From assembly GCF_018866245.1 (NCBI RefSeq), contig NZ_CP076458.1, forward strand, positions 1,488,001-1,552,000: 64,000 nt of DNA, read 5' to 3'. Numbering within the stretch: position 1 is the stretch's first letter; each line of letters begins with the position of its first letter. Both the position numbers and the translations under genes were made by a program. The notes beneath the pieces were generated by a model. It worked only from the letters and a program-made list of their open reading frames with translations, did no database searches and was not told where the DNA came from. Shown piece after piece: positions 17,421 through 25,336 of the stretch. The stretch is from Novisyntrophococcus fermenticellae (GTDB taxonomy: Bacteria; Bacillota; Clostridia; Lachnospirales; Lachnospiraceae).

Positions 17421-17891
17421 ATGAGTAAGGAAAAAAAAAGCAGTTTGATTGCCAACAATAAGAAAGCATATCATGATTATTTTATAGAAGAGAAGTATGA
17501 AGCGGGAATTGCTTTGCACGGTACGGAGGTAAAATCGCTCAGGATGGGAAAATGCTCAATTAAAGAAGCATTTATCCGAATAGAACGTGGAGAAATGTTT
17601 ATCTATGGAATGCACATCAGCCCATACGAAAAGGGGAACATCTTTAACAAAGACCCGCTTAGAACCAGAAAACTTCTGATGCATCGGAAGGAAATTCTCA
17701 AATTACAGGGAAACATTGCGGAGAAAGGCTATACGCTGGTGCCCCTTCAGGTTTACTTTAAGAACTCTCTGGTAAAGGTGGAGGTAGGGCTTGCCAGAGG
17801 TAAAAAACTCTATGATAAACGTCAGGAACTGGCCAAAAAGGACATGCGCAGAGAAGCACAGAGAGATTTTAAAGTGAAAAATTTATATTGA
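17421..17891 (+). CDS. smpB: SsrA-binding protein SmpB
   Basis: 156 residues; binds tmRNA and carries it into stalled ribosomes. Typical blocks: [29 protein letters not shown] at the start, [18 protein letters not shown], and a basic tail beginning at [12 protein letters not shown] that folds in the ribosomal decoding centre. GGGAG precedes the ATG at 17421. It lies 30 bases after rnr and directly before ssrA, which is convergent on the minus strand with the shared terminator hairpin between them. Confidence 0.96.
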   Translation: MSKEKKSSLIANNKKAYHDYFIEEKYEAGIALHGTEVKSLRMGKCSIKEAFIRIERGEMFIYGMHISPYEKGNIFNKDPLRTRKLLMHRKEILKLQGNIAEKGYTLVPLQVYFKNSLVKVEVGLARGKKLYDKRQELAKKDMRREAQRDFKVKNLY

Positions 17892-17903
17892 AACTTATAT
17901 AAC

Positions 17904-17930
17904 AAAAAACCTGCCGGTGGCAGGTTTTTT
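17904..17930. terminator. Bidirectional terminator between smpB and ssrA
   Basis: AAAAAACCTGCC (17904-17915) pairs perfectly with GGCAGGTTTTTT (17919-17930) around GGT. The A and T tracts let it work for smpB on the plus strand and for the tmRNA gene on the minus strand. Confidence 0.9.
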
Positions 17931-17937
17931 GTTTGTA

Positions 17938-18283
17938 TGGACCTGAGGGGAATCGAACCCCTGTCCGAAAGCCTCTCCATTCAGGCATCTTCCATCATAG
18001 TCACTGTTTTAACATTCCCTCTGCTTTACGCCCGGTGACAGGCTTAAAATTTCAGTAGCTTCATAAATTCTTCCATCTCCGCAAAGCTTTGGAGACGAAG
18101 TGCCCCACGAAAGTTGATGCCAGAGATTTAGATGTGGGAGTCTAAATTCTGACAGCTGCCATTAGGCAGCACACAAAACGTTTTCGTCTGCGTTTAAATT
18201 TAATTTTCAGGTTGATGACGCGGTCCCGAGTCCGCGGATGGCTTCCCAAACTTTAAAACCCCCGTCGAAACCAGTACAAGCCC
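17938..18283 (-). ncRNA. ssrA: Transfer-messenger RNA (tmRNA)
   Basis: 346 nt on the minus strand. The 5' end GGGCUUG (18283-18277) pairs, with G-U wobbles, with CAGGUCC at 17945-17939, followed by the discriminator A at 17938; the CCA end is not encoded. Hallmarks: UGGUUUCGACGGGGG near the 5' end and the T-arm GGGGUUCGAUUCCCC near the 3' end. The tag reading frame ends in A-D-E-N-V-L-C-A-A then UAA (about 18207-18178), and the stop lies in a GCUGCC/GGCAGC hairpin as in other tmRNAs. I am not certain of the resume codon; codons for KLNLN precede in frame. The tag ends VLCAA, not the more common ALAA. Confidence 0.95.
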
Positions 18284-18342
18284 GAATTCTATCTTCGTAC
18301 TAATAACCGGTGCAGACATAGAAATTTCGCTGTTACAATTAA

Positions 18343-18371
18343 AGTATAACTGTTCGGATATCTTATGTCAA
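18343..18371 (-). promoter_or_regulatory. Promoter of ssrA
   Basis: Minus strand: TTGACA at 18371-18366, 17-base spacer, TATACT at 18348-18343. Both hexamers are close to consensus, as expected for an abundant stable RNA. It implies a 5' leader of about 50 nt removed during maturation. Confidence 0.85.
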
Positions 18372-18397
18372 CAACATTTTTAAAAACAGAATCGCAA

Positions 18398-18418
18398 GAC
18401 CTTTTGACCATGATACTA
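18398..18418 (-). repeat. Dispersed GGTCAAAAGG element, copy B
   Basis: On the minus strand TAGTATCAT is followed by GGTCAAAAGGTC and then TTGCGATTC. The same arrangement, with two mismatches in the last part, occurs at 46000-46031. It lies between the ssrA promoter and the response regulator gene. Confidence 0.55.
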
Positions 18419-18506
18419 CGCTGTGGTACAATATAATTAAAATTCACATTTGGGTCACATTCAATTGATATACTGTTCCTATGTGGCACAATGAAAGGGT
18501 GATTTT

Positions 18507-19187
18507 ATGGAAAAGCTGAAGATATTAGTTGTAGACGATGAAAGCAGGATGCGAAAGCTGGTCAGGGATTTTTTGATCAGGAAAGATTATGAGGTTTTGG
18601 AAGCGGGCGATGGGGAAGAAGCCGTAGACCTGTTTTTAGAGGAGAAAGATATAGCTCTGATTATTTTGGATGTGATGATGCCTAAGATGGACGGATGGCA
18701 GGTTTGCCGCGAAATCCGTCAGTATTCCAAGGTTCCGATTATCATGCTTACGGCTAAGAGTGATGAGCGGGATGAACTTCTGGGTTTTGAATTGGGAGTG
18801 GATGAATACATTTCCAAGCCTTTCAGTCCCAAGATTTTAGTGGCCCGGGTGGAGGCTATCTTAAGAAGAACCGGTCATAAGGAACAGGAAGAATTACTGG
18901 AAGCAGGGGGAATTGTTATAGACAAGGCGGCTCATCAGGCTACTCTGGATGGAAATCCAGTTGAGTTGAGTTATAAGGAATTTGAATTGCTTACGTATTT
19001 TCTGGAGAATCAGGGCATTGCATTGTCACGCGAAAAAATTTTAAATCATGTTTGGAACTATGACTATTTTGGAGATGCCCGGACCATAGATACGCATGTA
19101 AAAAAATTGAGAAGCAAGATGGGTGAAAAAGGCGAATTCATTAAGACCATCTGGGGGATGGGATATAAATTTGAGGTAGACAGATGA
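18507..19187 (+). CDS. OmpR-family response regulator
   Basis: 226 residues; AAAGGGTG precedes the ATG at 18507. The receiver domain (about 1-120) has the acidic pocket D10-D11, the phosphoacceptor D55 in IILDVMMP, the switch threonine in MLTAK and the lysine in SKPFSP. A winged-helix DNA-binding domain follows (about 130-226; SYKEFELLTYF, then RTIDTHVKKLR). It controls transcription in response to the histidine kinase whose gene overlaps it by four bases. A TATACT at 18469-18474 may be its -10; no good -35 is visible. Target genes are not evident. Confidence 0.95.
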   Translation: MEKLKILVVDDESRMRKLVRDFLIRKDYEVLEAGDGEEAVDLFLEEKDIALIILDVMMPKMDGWQVCREIRQYSKVPIIMLTAKSDERDELLGFELGVDEYISKPFSPKILVARVEAILRRTGHKEQEELLEAGGIVIDKAAHQATLDGNPVELSYKEFELLTYFLENQGIALSREKILNHVWNYDYFGDARTIDTHVKKLRSKMGEKGEFIKTIWGMGYKFEVDR

Positions 19188-20638
19188 AAAAGTCTCTGAG
19201 ACTGCGGGTGGCTTTTACCTTTATTGCCCTGATAGCTTTATCGGTAGTTGTGACCAGCGTGTTGAATTATACGTTTCTTCCCCGTTATTATTTGTCGAAA
19301 AAAGCAGAGATTCTTGAATGCAGCTGGGACATGATTAATACTGATAAAGACGTGACGATAGAATCAGGCGCAAAGCTCATAAAATTTTGCATCAACAATA
19401 ATCTCGATATGGTAGGGACAGATGCAAATCTGAATATAAACTGGTTTTATGCGGTGGACGAACAAAAGCTTCAGGCAAGTCTTTTTGGACATGCGATATT
19501 GGGTGACACATTCAATTCTGATGTTATAAAAGACACCGGACAATATCAGATTCAGCGCTCCCGCGATCCGAATCAGAATTTAAATTATCTGGAGCTTTGG
19601 GGAAAGATGGACAATGGGGGCTATTTTTTGGTGAGAACTCCCTTACAAGGTATACAGGATGCCTCGCAAATTTCGAATCAGTTTTATTTAAATACGGGTT
19701 TTGCAGTTTTAATTGTAGGGGGCATTGCAATCTGGTTCATTACGAAAAGGATTGTAAAGCCAATACAGGAATTGACAGTAATTTCCCAGCAGATGGCGGA
19801 TCTGGATTTTGATACGAGGTATGAAAGCGGCGGAGAAGATGAAATCGGAGAACTTGGCAATAATTTTAACAGAATGTCCAATAAACTCGAGGAAACCATC
19901 ACAGAGCTAAAGAAAGCAAATGTGGAACTGCAATATGATATTGAGAAAAAGACACAGATTGATGAGATGCGTAAAGAGTTTCTTTCAAATGTAACCCACG
20001 AATTAAAAACCCCGATTGCACTGATTCAGGGATATGCGGAAGGCCTGAAAGATTGTGTCAATGATGATTCGGAAAGCAGGGAATATTATTGTGATGTTAT
20101 CATTGATGAATCAGGAAAGATGAATCAGATGGTGAAAAAGCTGTTAAATTTAAATCAGTTGGAATCAGGTAATGACCAGGTGAACATGGAAAGATTTGAT
20201 TTATCGGAGTTAATCCGCGGAGTGCTTCAGTCTTCTCATATTTTAATTGAGCAAAAAGAAGCAAAGGTCATCTTTCATCCGAAGGGCAGTGTGAATGTAT
20301 GGGGGGATGAATTTAAAATAGAAGAAGTAGTCACCAACTATCTGACTAATGCCTTGAATCATCTGAATGGTGAAAAAACCATTGAAATTACTTGTGAAGA
20401 AAAAGAAGGAATTGTGAAAACTACGGTATTTAACACGGGGGAGCCAATTCCGGAGGAGGATCTGGACAAAGTCTGGATTAAATTTTATAAGGTGGATAAA
20501 GCCAGAACACGAGAGTATGGAGGCAGTGGCATCGGGCTATCCATCGTAAAAGCAATTATGGACTCCATGCATCAGGAATGTGGAGCAACCAATTATGAGA
20601 ACGGAGTAGCTTTCTGGTTCACGCTGGAATCAAAATAG
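19184..20638 (+). CDS. Sensor histidine kinase
   Basis: 484 residues, ATG at 19184 overlapping the regulator stop (ATGA). Order: membrane segment about 9-31, extracytoplasmic sensor region about 32-165, second membrane segment about 170-187, HAMP linker about 188-240, dimerisation domain with phosphorylated H272 in SNVTHELKTPI, then the ATPase domain with the N box (VVTNYLTNALNH) and G box (YGGSGIGLSIVKAIM). The extracytoplasmic domain has no feature that identifies its signal. It pairs with the OmpR-type regulator just upstream. Confidence 0.95.
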   Translation: MKKSLRLRVAFTFIALIALSVVVTSVLNYTFLPRYYLSKKAEILECSWDMINTDKDVTIESGAKLIKFCINNNLDMVGTDANLNINWFYAVDEQKLQASLFGHAILGDTFNSDVIKDTGQYQIQRSRDPNQNLNYLELWGKMDNGGYFLVRTPLQGIQDASQISNQFYLNTGFAVLIVGGIAIWFITKRIVKPIQELTVISQQMADLDFDTRYESGGEDEIGELGNNFNRMSNKLEETITELKKANVELQYDIEKKTQIDEMRKEFLSNVTHELKTPIALIQGYAEGLKDCVNDDSESREYYCDVIIDESGKMNQMVKKLLNLNQLESGNDQVNMERFDLSELIRGVLQSSHILIEQKEAKVIFHPKGSVNVWGDEFKIEEVVTNYLTNALNHLNGEKTIEITCEEKEGIVKTTVFNTGEPIPEEDLDKVWIKFYKVDKARTREYGGSGIGLSIVKAIMDSMHQECGATNYENGVAFWFTLESK

Positions 20639-20651
20639 AATACAGGCATGA

Positions 20652-20680
20652 TTGACAAAGAACTCCTCACGAAGTATACT
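20652..20680 (+). promoter_or_regulatory. Consensus promoter of the TetR-family gene
   Basis: TTGACA at 20652-20657, 17 bases, TATACT at 20675-20680. CTCCTCAC at 20663-20670 and GTGAGGAG at 20689-20696 form a perfect 8-bp inverted repeat across the -10 region; the right arm is also the ribosome binding site. This suggests an operator for autoregulation (inference). Confidence 0.8.
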
Positions 20681-20702
20681 TTTACCAAGTGAGGAGATTG
20701 TT

Positions 20703-21251
20703 ATGCCGGATTCAAATATCACAAAAAACGCATTGGCAGCTGCCATGAAGAAACTTATGAAACGGAAGCCCTTTTCGAAAATCAGTGTGACGGATATATG
20801 TGACGAATGCGGGATGAACAGGAAGAGCTTTTATTACCATTTTAAAGATAAGTATGATTTGGTAAACTGGATCTTTTATGTGAACTTTGTCAGTGAAATT
20901 ACCGTGCATTCCCATGAAAACGGCTGGGAGCTGCTGGTAGCAATCTGTGAGCTGTTTTATAAAGAAAAAGACTTTTACCGTGCAGCTCTTATGATAGAAG
21001 GACAAAATTCTTTCCGGGAGTATTTTTATGAAACTTTACAGCCTATCGTGGCGTTCTTTGTTCAGGATATTTTTCCGAATTCAGAGGAACAGGAATTTTT
21101 CAGCGTATTTATTGCAGAAGGTTTCCTGGCAACCATGGTATGCTGGCTGTCAGGAAACTCAGATATGCCGCCCAGGAAATTTGTTGGTCAAATCCGGGAC
21201 ATCATCATCGCTCTGGCTGCCAATCTGGAAAAAGATATGGAGGACAATTAG
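20703..21251 (+). CDS. TetR/AcrR-family regulator (DhaS-like)
   Basis: 182 residues; GAGGAG at 20691-20696 sets the ATG at 20703. The N-terminal helix-turn-helix is clear (KISVTDICDECGMNRKSFYYHFKDKYDLVNWIF, broken up here: KISVTDICDECG then MNRKSFYYHFKDKYD). The remaining region resembles the DhaS-type C-terminal domain (TetR_C_8), which in some members has no small ligand but a protein partner. Its 3' end overlaps the end of the opposite-strand radical-SAM relative by 47 bases. The divergent radical-SAM promoter region with repeated motifs at 22195-22411 is a candidate target. Confidence 0.88.
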   Translation: MPDSNITKNALAAAMKKLMKRKPFSKISVTDICDECGMNRKSFYYHFKDKYDLVNWIFYVNFVSEITVHSHENGWELLVAICELFYKEKDFYRAALMIEGQNSFREYFYETLQPIVAFFVQDIFPNSEEQEFFSVFIAEGFLATMVCWLSGNSDMPPRKFVGQIRDIIIALAANLEKDMEDN

Positions 21252-22194
21252 AAGCTGCTGCGTTCACCTGCCCATCCGAAAGCAATTCAAAGATACAGGG
21301 ATGTTCCGAGATAATGGAGCTGACAGCAGCAAAATCACTATAAATATCCACCGGAAAGATTGGCAGTGTCTGTTCCAGGCGGAGGTTATATATATATTCT
21401 GCCAGATCATCGGATCTGTTATTCTGTCCTTTTGCAATCAGAAGCAGAAAAGAACAATGCTCATTTATGATCTGATTTGAAATTTCAGAAATTTGTTCTA
21501 TGATATCCGAATTTTCATAAAAAAGATAATAAGCAAAAAAAGCTTTTATCGTATGCAGCTTGCAGGCATTTTCCTGACTGTGCGTGCAGTCATAAGGTAA
21601 GGACATCATCAGATTATCACAGTCTGCAATCTTCGAAATTGTTTCACAACCCAGGGGAAGGTCTGGTATCTGCCAGATAAACGCACAGTCGGGATTTTCC
21701 TCTATAAGCTCCAATAGCTCACTGGAACCATCCAGACTGTTTTCCTGCCACAGAAAAAAACAAAAGATGCCAAGTTCTTTTCCCTTTTGTATATACTCCG
21801 CTATCTGCTTTAGGGAAAGCCCTTTGGTTAGTTTCGGGTTATAGTGGAAAATCAATATCCAGGGAATATCAGTTTTTCTTAATAAAGTCTGCTTACGTAT
21901 GATCTTAGCTCCGGCTGTCCAGCCATTGTAGCCTACGTTCAGACCGAAGGTTCTTAAGTTTTCCCAGCGTGTATCCTTCAGCAGATTGTTTATCAGCAGA
22001 TAATAGGAGCTGTTGTCGTTTCTAAGAAGTTCCTGAAAAAGCGAGAACAGCCGGGCCTGAAACCGGCCTTTTGAAAAACGTTTGCCAAGGTCAGCGAGCT
22101 TTCGGACACTTCTTTGCGGGTCTTCTGACATTTCCCGAAGCCCTCTGTCGATAGTTGTTCCTATGATGGAACGCGTAATATCCTGTGAATTCAT
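21205..22194 (-). CDS. Radical-SAM-related protein lacking the Fe-S cysteine motif
   Basis: 329 residues from ATG at 22194 (minus), with GAGATG upstream. It is clearly related to the divergent radical SAM gene at 22412: shared N-terminal helical region, NVGYNGWTAGAKIIRKQ against NLGYQAGFYGFKKTQ, PWILIF against PWIILM, KGKELGI and then NPDCAF. But the segment holding CxxxCxxC in the neighbour is deleted and replaced by HYNPKLTKGLSL, and the GGEPL motif has become QENSL. It therefore cannot bind the radical SAM cluster. The frame is intact over its length, so it is not a simple pseudogene. It may be a regulatory or structural partner (inference). Confidence 0.75.
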   Translation of the reverse strand: MNSQDITRSIIGTTIDRGLREMSEDPQRSVRKLADLGKRFSKGRFQARLFSLFQELLRNDNSSYYLLINNLLKDTRWENLRTFGLNVGYNGWTAGAKIIRKQTLLRKTDIPWILIFHYNPKLTKGLSLKQIAEYIQKGKELGIFCFFLWQENSLDGSSELLELIEENPDCAFIWQIPDLPLGCETISKIADCDNLMMSLPYDCTHSQENACKLHTIKAFFAYYLFYENSDIIEQISEISNQIINEHCSFLLLIAKGQNNRSDDLAEYIYNLRLEQTLPIFPVDIYSDFAAVSSIISEHPCIFELLSDGQVNAAASNCPPYLFPDWQPER

Positions 22195-22411
22195 ATTTAT
22201 CATCTCTTTTCCATATGTCATATAAGGACAGCTTAATCCAAAAACAAGATTTATAAAGGGACATTTTTCCATATGTGTCCAAAAAAGTAACAAATAATTG
22301 AAATGTCCCAAAATTTCTCAGATTAATTCTTCTGTCCGGTGACACATAATAGATAATAAGGCTATAATTATAGATGAAATAAATATTATGAGGAGGAACG
22401 GAGGATAAAAC
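22195..22411. promoter_or_regulatory. Divergent regulatory region between the two radical-SAM relatives
   Basis: 217 bases. For the plus gene a TATAAT lies at 22363-22368 with GTGACA/TGACAC near 22339-22345. Repeated words: TTTTCCATATGT is repeated exactly at 22207-22218 and 22265-22276; GGGACATTT (22258-22266) faces AAATGTCCC (22301-22309); further GGACA or TGTCC words sit at about 22226, 22276 and 22333. This density suggests binding sites for a dimeric regulator, perhaps the nearby TetR protein. Confidence 0.5.
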
Positions 22412-23833
22412 ATGGGCGACGGATTAAAAAATACCGCAACAAGAGCTGCCTTCGGTGCAGCGATTGACGGGGTATTGAGATATGTTAATAAGAACGAAGA
22501 GGACAGAGAAAAAGCTTTTTTAAAACTGGTTGACTTGTCAGAAAAGTTTCTGGGAGACACCTTTTCTCCGGAAACATTTGAAAGTGCACGGGAGCTGGTA
22601 CACGATACAGATGGAAAGTGGATGCGGTTTATCAATACCGCTTTAAATGAACTGGATCCACATGTAATCAAGATGAATGCATTAAATCTGGGGTATCAGG
22701 CCGGGTTCTACGGGTTTAAAAAGACACAGGCACTTCAGGAAGAGTTGGATTGTAATGTTCCATGGATTATCCTGATGGATCCCACCAGCGCCTGCAATCT
22801 GCATTGCACCGGATGCTGGGCGGCGGAGTATGGAAACAGACTGAACTTGAGTTACGAGGACTTAGATCAGATTGTGAGTCAGGGAAAAGAACTGGGTATC
22901 TATTTCTATATGATGACCGGCGGGGAGCCTCTGGTGAGGAAAAAAGATATCATTAAACTTTGCAGAAAACATAAAGATTGCGCATTCCATGCATTTACCA
23001 ATGGGACTTTAATTGATGAAGAGTTCTGCCGGGAGACGGCAGAGGTTGGAAACCTGACGTTTTCCTTAAGCCTTGAAGGCTTTGAAGAGGTAAATGACGG
23101 AAGAAGGGGGAACGGTATCTTTAACAAGGTTATGGATGCTATGGATCTCATGAAAAAACATGGGCTTTTGTTCGGAACCTCCATCTGTTATACCAGTGCC
23201 AATTATAAGACGGTAACATCGGATGAGTTCCTGGATATGATTATTGAAAAAGGGGTCCGCTATACATGGTATTTTCATTATATGCCGGTTGGAAATGATG
23301 CGGCAGTGGAACTGCTTCCGACAAAAGAACAGCGGGAATTTATGTATCACAGAGTCAGAGAAATACGAAGTAGTGACAGTGATAAGGCTATTTTCGCCAT
23401 GGACTTCCAAAATGACGGGGAGTTTGTGGGAGGATGTATTGCAGGCGGAAGATTCTACTGCCATATCAATCCGAATGGAGATGTGGAGCCCTGTGTATTC
23501 ATTCATTATTCCAGTGCCAATATCCACGACATGCCGCTATTGGAATGCTTTAAACAGCCATTGTTTGCGGAATACCGGAAAGGGCAGCCTTTCAATCATA
23601 ACATGTTACGGCCATGTCCGATGTTGGAAAACCCCGGAAGCCTAAAGACTATGGTAGAAAAAACAGGTGCACATTCAACCGATCTTCAATCACCCGAGTC
23701 GGCAGAGCATCTGTGTGAGAAATGCGAAGCCTATGCTTCCTGCTGGACAGGGAAGGCGGATGATTTGTGGGAGAAATCCGAAAAGGCAAAAGAAGCAAAA
23801 AAAGAACAGCAAGCTGAAGCTGCTGCCAAATAG
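22412..23833 (+). CDS. Radical SAM protein with SPASM-like C-terminal cysteines
   Basis: 473 residues; GGAGG just upstream of the ATG at 22412. The radical SAM cluster motif is C128-x3-C132-x2-C135 (ACNLHCTGCW), followed by the SAM-binding MMTGGEPL. The C-terminal part has a second cysteine set (GGCIAGGRFYCHINPNGDVEPC, shown as GGCIAGG, FYCHINPNG, VEPC; then RPCPM, LCEKCEAYASCW), the pattern of SPASM/auxiliary cluster enzymes that modify peptides or proteins. The N-terminal 110 residues are an extra helical domain shared with the cluster-less paralogue at 21205. The substrate is unknown; no small precursor peptide gene is obvious nearby. A Lys/Glu/Ala-rich tail ends the protein. Confidence 0.88.
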   Translation: MGDGLKNTATRAAFGAAIDGVLRYVNKNEEDREKAFLKLVDLSEKFLGDTFSPETFESARELVHDTDGKWMRFINTALNELDPHVIKMNALNLGYQAGFYGFKKTQALQEELDCNVPWIILMDPTSACNLHCTGCWAAEYGNRLNLSYEDLDQIVSQGKELGIYFYMMTGGEPLVRKKDIIKLCRKHKDCAFHAFTNGTLIDEEFCRETAEVGNLTFSLSLEGFEEVNDGRRGNGIFNKVMDAMDLMKKHGLLFGTSICYTSANYKTVTSDEFLDMIIEKGVRYTWYFHYMPVGNDAAVELLPTKEQREFMYHRVREIRSSDSDKAIFAMDFQNDGEFVGGCIAGGRFYCHINPNGDVEPCVFIHYSSANIHDMPLLECFKQPLFAEYRKGQPFNHNMLRPCPMLENPGSLKTMVEKTGAHSTDLQSPESAEHLCEKCEAYASCWTGKADDLWEKSEKAKEAKKEQQAEAAAK

Positions 23834-23926
23834 GCGAAAAACCGTTGCAAAATTAAATGAACTTCCATTCTGTATTTTTCTGTTTCATTTTTAAAATATG
23901 TGATATACTAAGACTGAAAAGAAAAT

Positions 23927-24023
23927 ATCGCACTGGACATGCAGCCGGCATGAGCAGTGCGATTGTGGCATCTTCTGATTTATATGAGTGACGAGCCGAA
24001 CGAACATGCCTGCATGTTCACTC
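23927..24023 (+). other. Two strong hairpins before the PHP gene
   Basis: First: ATCGCACTG (23927-23935) with CAGTGCGAT (23955-23963), containing a nested CATGC/GCATG. Second: GAGTGA plus ACATGC (23986-24008, with an eleven-base bulge) against GCATGTTCACTC (24012-24023). Neither is followed by a T run, so they are not standard terminators. They lie in the 215-base gap 23834-24048, which also has a TATACT at 23904-23909 as a possible -10. They could be leader-RNA structure or a small repeat element. Confidence 0.5.
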
Positions 24024-24048
24024 GTCTACTACAGAAGGAAGTGATTTT

Positions 24049-24858
24049 ATGAAATTTGATATGCATTGTCATACAAAAGAAGGCTCCATGGATGGAAAGG
24101 TCATCATAGAGGAGTTTATCCGGCGTCTTGAGGAAAAAGGATTTGGAGGCATGCTGGTTTCGGATCACAATTCTTACGACGGTTACCGGAAGTGGAAAAA
24201 TTCTATTAAAGGAAAACAACATTATGATTTTGTGGTTTTAAAGGGCGTGGAGTATGACACGATGGATTGCGGGCATATTCTGGTTATCATGCCCGAAGGG
24301 GTAAAACTCTGGATATTGGAAATGCGCGGACTGCCTGTTGGAATGTTGATTAAGATCGTCCATTATTATGGCGGTATTCTCGGTCCGGCTCATCCTTTCG
24401 GGGAAAAGTATATGAGTGCCATGACAACCAGGCAGCAGAAAATAAAGTATGCAAAACGTCTGAGCAATCTGGTAAGCCAGTTTGACTTTATAGAGATTTT
24501 TAATGCCTGTGAAAAAAAGTCTGTTAACGACAAGGCATATGAGCTGGCCCGGGAATATGCGAAACCAGGTTTCGGCGGCAGCGATGCACATAAAACAGAC
24601 TGTATTGGGATGGGATATACGGATTTGCCGGAATATATCCGAAGCGAGTCGGATCTGATTGCGTATGTGAAGACGGGCCCTCAGATTGAATGCGGGGGTA
24701 CCTTCTATGAACGTACGACCAAAGACCGCCTGGGAAAGGCACATGCAGTTCTTGTGGAGTCCTTTTACGTTTATAACAAGATGGGAAATGCGTTTCGAAG
24801 TTATAAAAGGCATAAAGAGCTGAAAAACATATTTGACCGTCAAAAAGGGCTGCATTAA
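24049..24858 (+). CDS. PHP-domain metal-dependent phosphoesterase
   Basis: 269 residues; AAGGAAGTGA upstream. Metal-binding PHP motifs are visible: FDMHCHTKEGS at the N-terminus, VSDHNSYDG near 45, KGVEYDT near 66, GPAHPFGE near 115 and GGSDAHKTD near 180. PHP domains hydrolyse phosphate esters or degrade nucleotides; the small stand-alone group is often called TrpH-like (3',5'-nucleoside bisphosphate phosphatase), but substrate cannot be assigned. It is read alone between the radical SAM gene and rpsF. Confidence 0.85.
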   Translation: MKFDMHCHTKEGSMDGKVIIEEFIRRLEEKGFGGMLVSDHNSYDGYRKWKNSIKGKQHYDFVVLKGVEYDTMDCGHILVIMPEGVKLWILEMRGLPVGMLIKIVHYYGGILGPAHPFGEKYMSAMTTRQQKIKYAKRLSNLVSQFDFIEIFNACEKKSVNDKAYELAREYAKPGFGGSDAHKTDCIGMGYTDLPEYIRSESDLIAYVKTGPQIECGGTFYERTTKDRLGKAHAVLVESFYVYNKMGNAFRSYKRHKELKNIFDRQKGLH

Positions 24859-24882
24859 AAGGGCTGAATAATAAAAAGAGAC

Positions 24883-24911
24883 TTTACATTTGATATCCAA
24901 TGTGTTAGAAT
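24883..24911 (+). promoter_or_regulatory. Promoter and leader of rpsF
   Basis: TTTACA at 24883-24888, 17 bases, TAGAAT at 24906-24911. The leader (to 24995) can fold TGTGGAA/TTTCCGCA (about 24918-24936) and CTCTGG/CCAGAG (about 24949-24967). S6:S18 autoregulatory leaders with a CCG element are known for this operon; I cannot confirm the match by eye. Confidence 0.5.
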
Positions 24912-24995
24912 CTTTACTTGTGGAATGCATTTCCGCAATATCCTTGTTCTCTGGACGAGCCAGAGAGCCAAAAGTCCAAAAGGAGGTAAAAGAGC

Positions 24996-25286
24996 ATGAA
25001 CAAGTACGAATTAGCATTAGTCGTAAGTGCAAAGATCGAAGACGAGGAAAGAGCTGCAGTAGTTGAAAAAGCGAAGGGCTATATCACTCGTTATGATGGC
25101 ACAATCAGCGAAGTTGAAGAGTGGGGCAAGAAAAAACTTGCTTACGAAATTAACCATATGCGCGAAGGCTTCTACTATTTCATTCAGTTTGAAGCAGATG
25201 CCACTGCTCCGGCAGAAATCGAGCGTCATGTCCGTATTATGGACAATGTGCTGAGATATCTGGTTGTCAGAAAAGACGCAAAGTAA
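24996..25286 (+). CDS. rpsF: 30S ribosomal protein bS6
   Basis: 96 residues, normal length; AAGGAGGT sets the ATG at 24996. MNKYELALVVSAKIEDEE at the start, EWGKKKLAYEINHMREGFYYFI in the middle (read as EWGKKKLAYEI and REGFYYFI) and VLRYLVVRK at the end are typical. It binds bS18 in the small-subunit platform. The single-strand binding protein gene usually found between rpsF and rpsR is missing; rpsR follows after 50 bases. Confidence 0.96.
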   Translation: MNKYELALVVSAKIEDEERAAVVEKAKGYITRYDGTISEVEEWGKKKLAYEINHMREGFYYFIQFEADATAPAEIERHVRIMDNVLRYLVVRKDAK

Positions 25287-25336
25287 GAAACCGGAAACTT
25301 ATGTTTGATTGAATGAAATTAGAAGGAGGAAGAGCG

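Noticed and set aside
21205..22194. Pseudogene call for the cluster-less radical-SAM relative
   Set aside because: The frame is uninterrupted with a plausible start; loss of the cluster is a clean local replacement, not frameshifts or stops. Kept as a coding gene with reduced confidence.
22394..22412. Short precursor peptide for the SPASM-type radical SAM enzyme
   Set aside because: Both flanks were read for a short frame with ribosome binding site and Cys- or Gly-rich core; none was convincing.
24238..25032. 264-codon minus-strand frame over the PHP gene and rpsF start
   Set aside because: It crosses two real genes and the rpsF promoter, and shows no recognisable domain.
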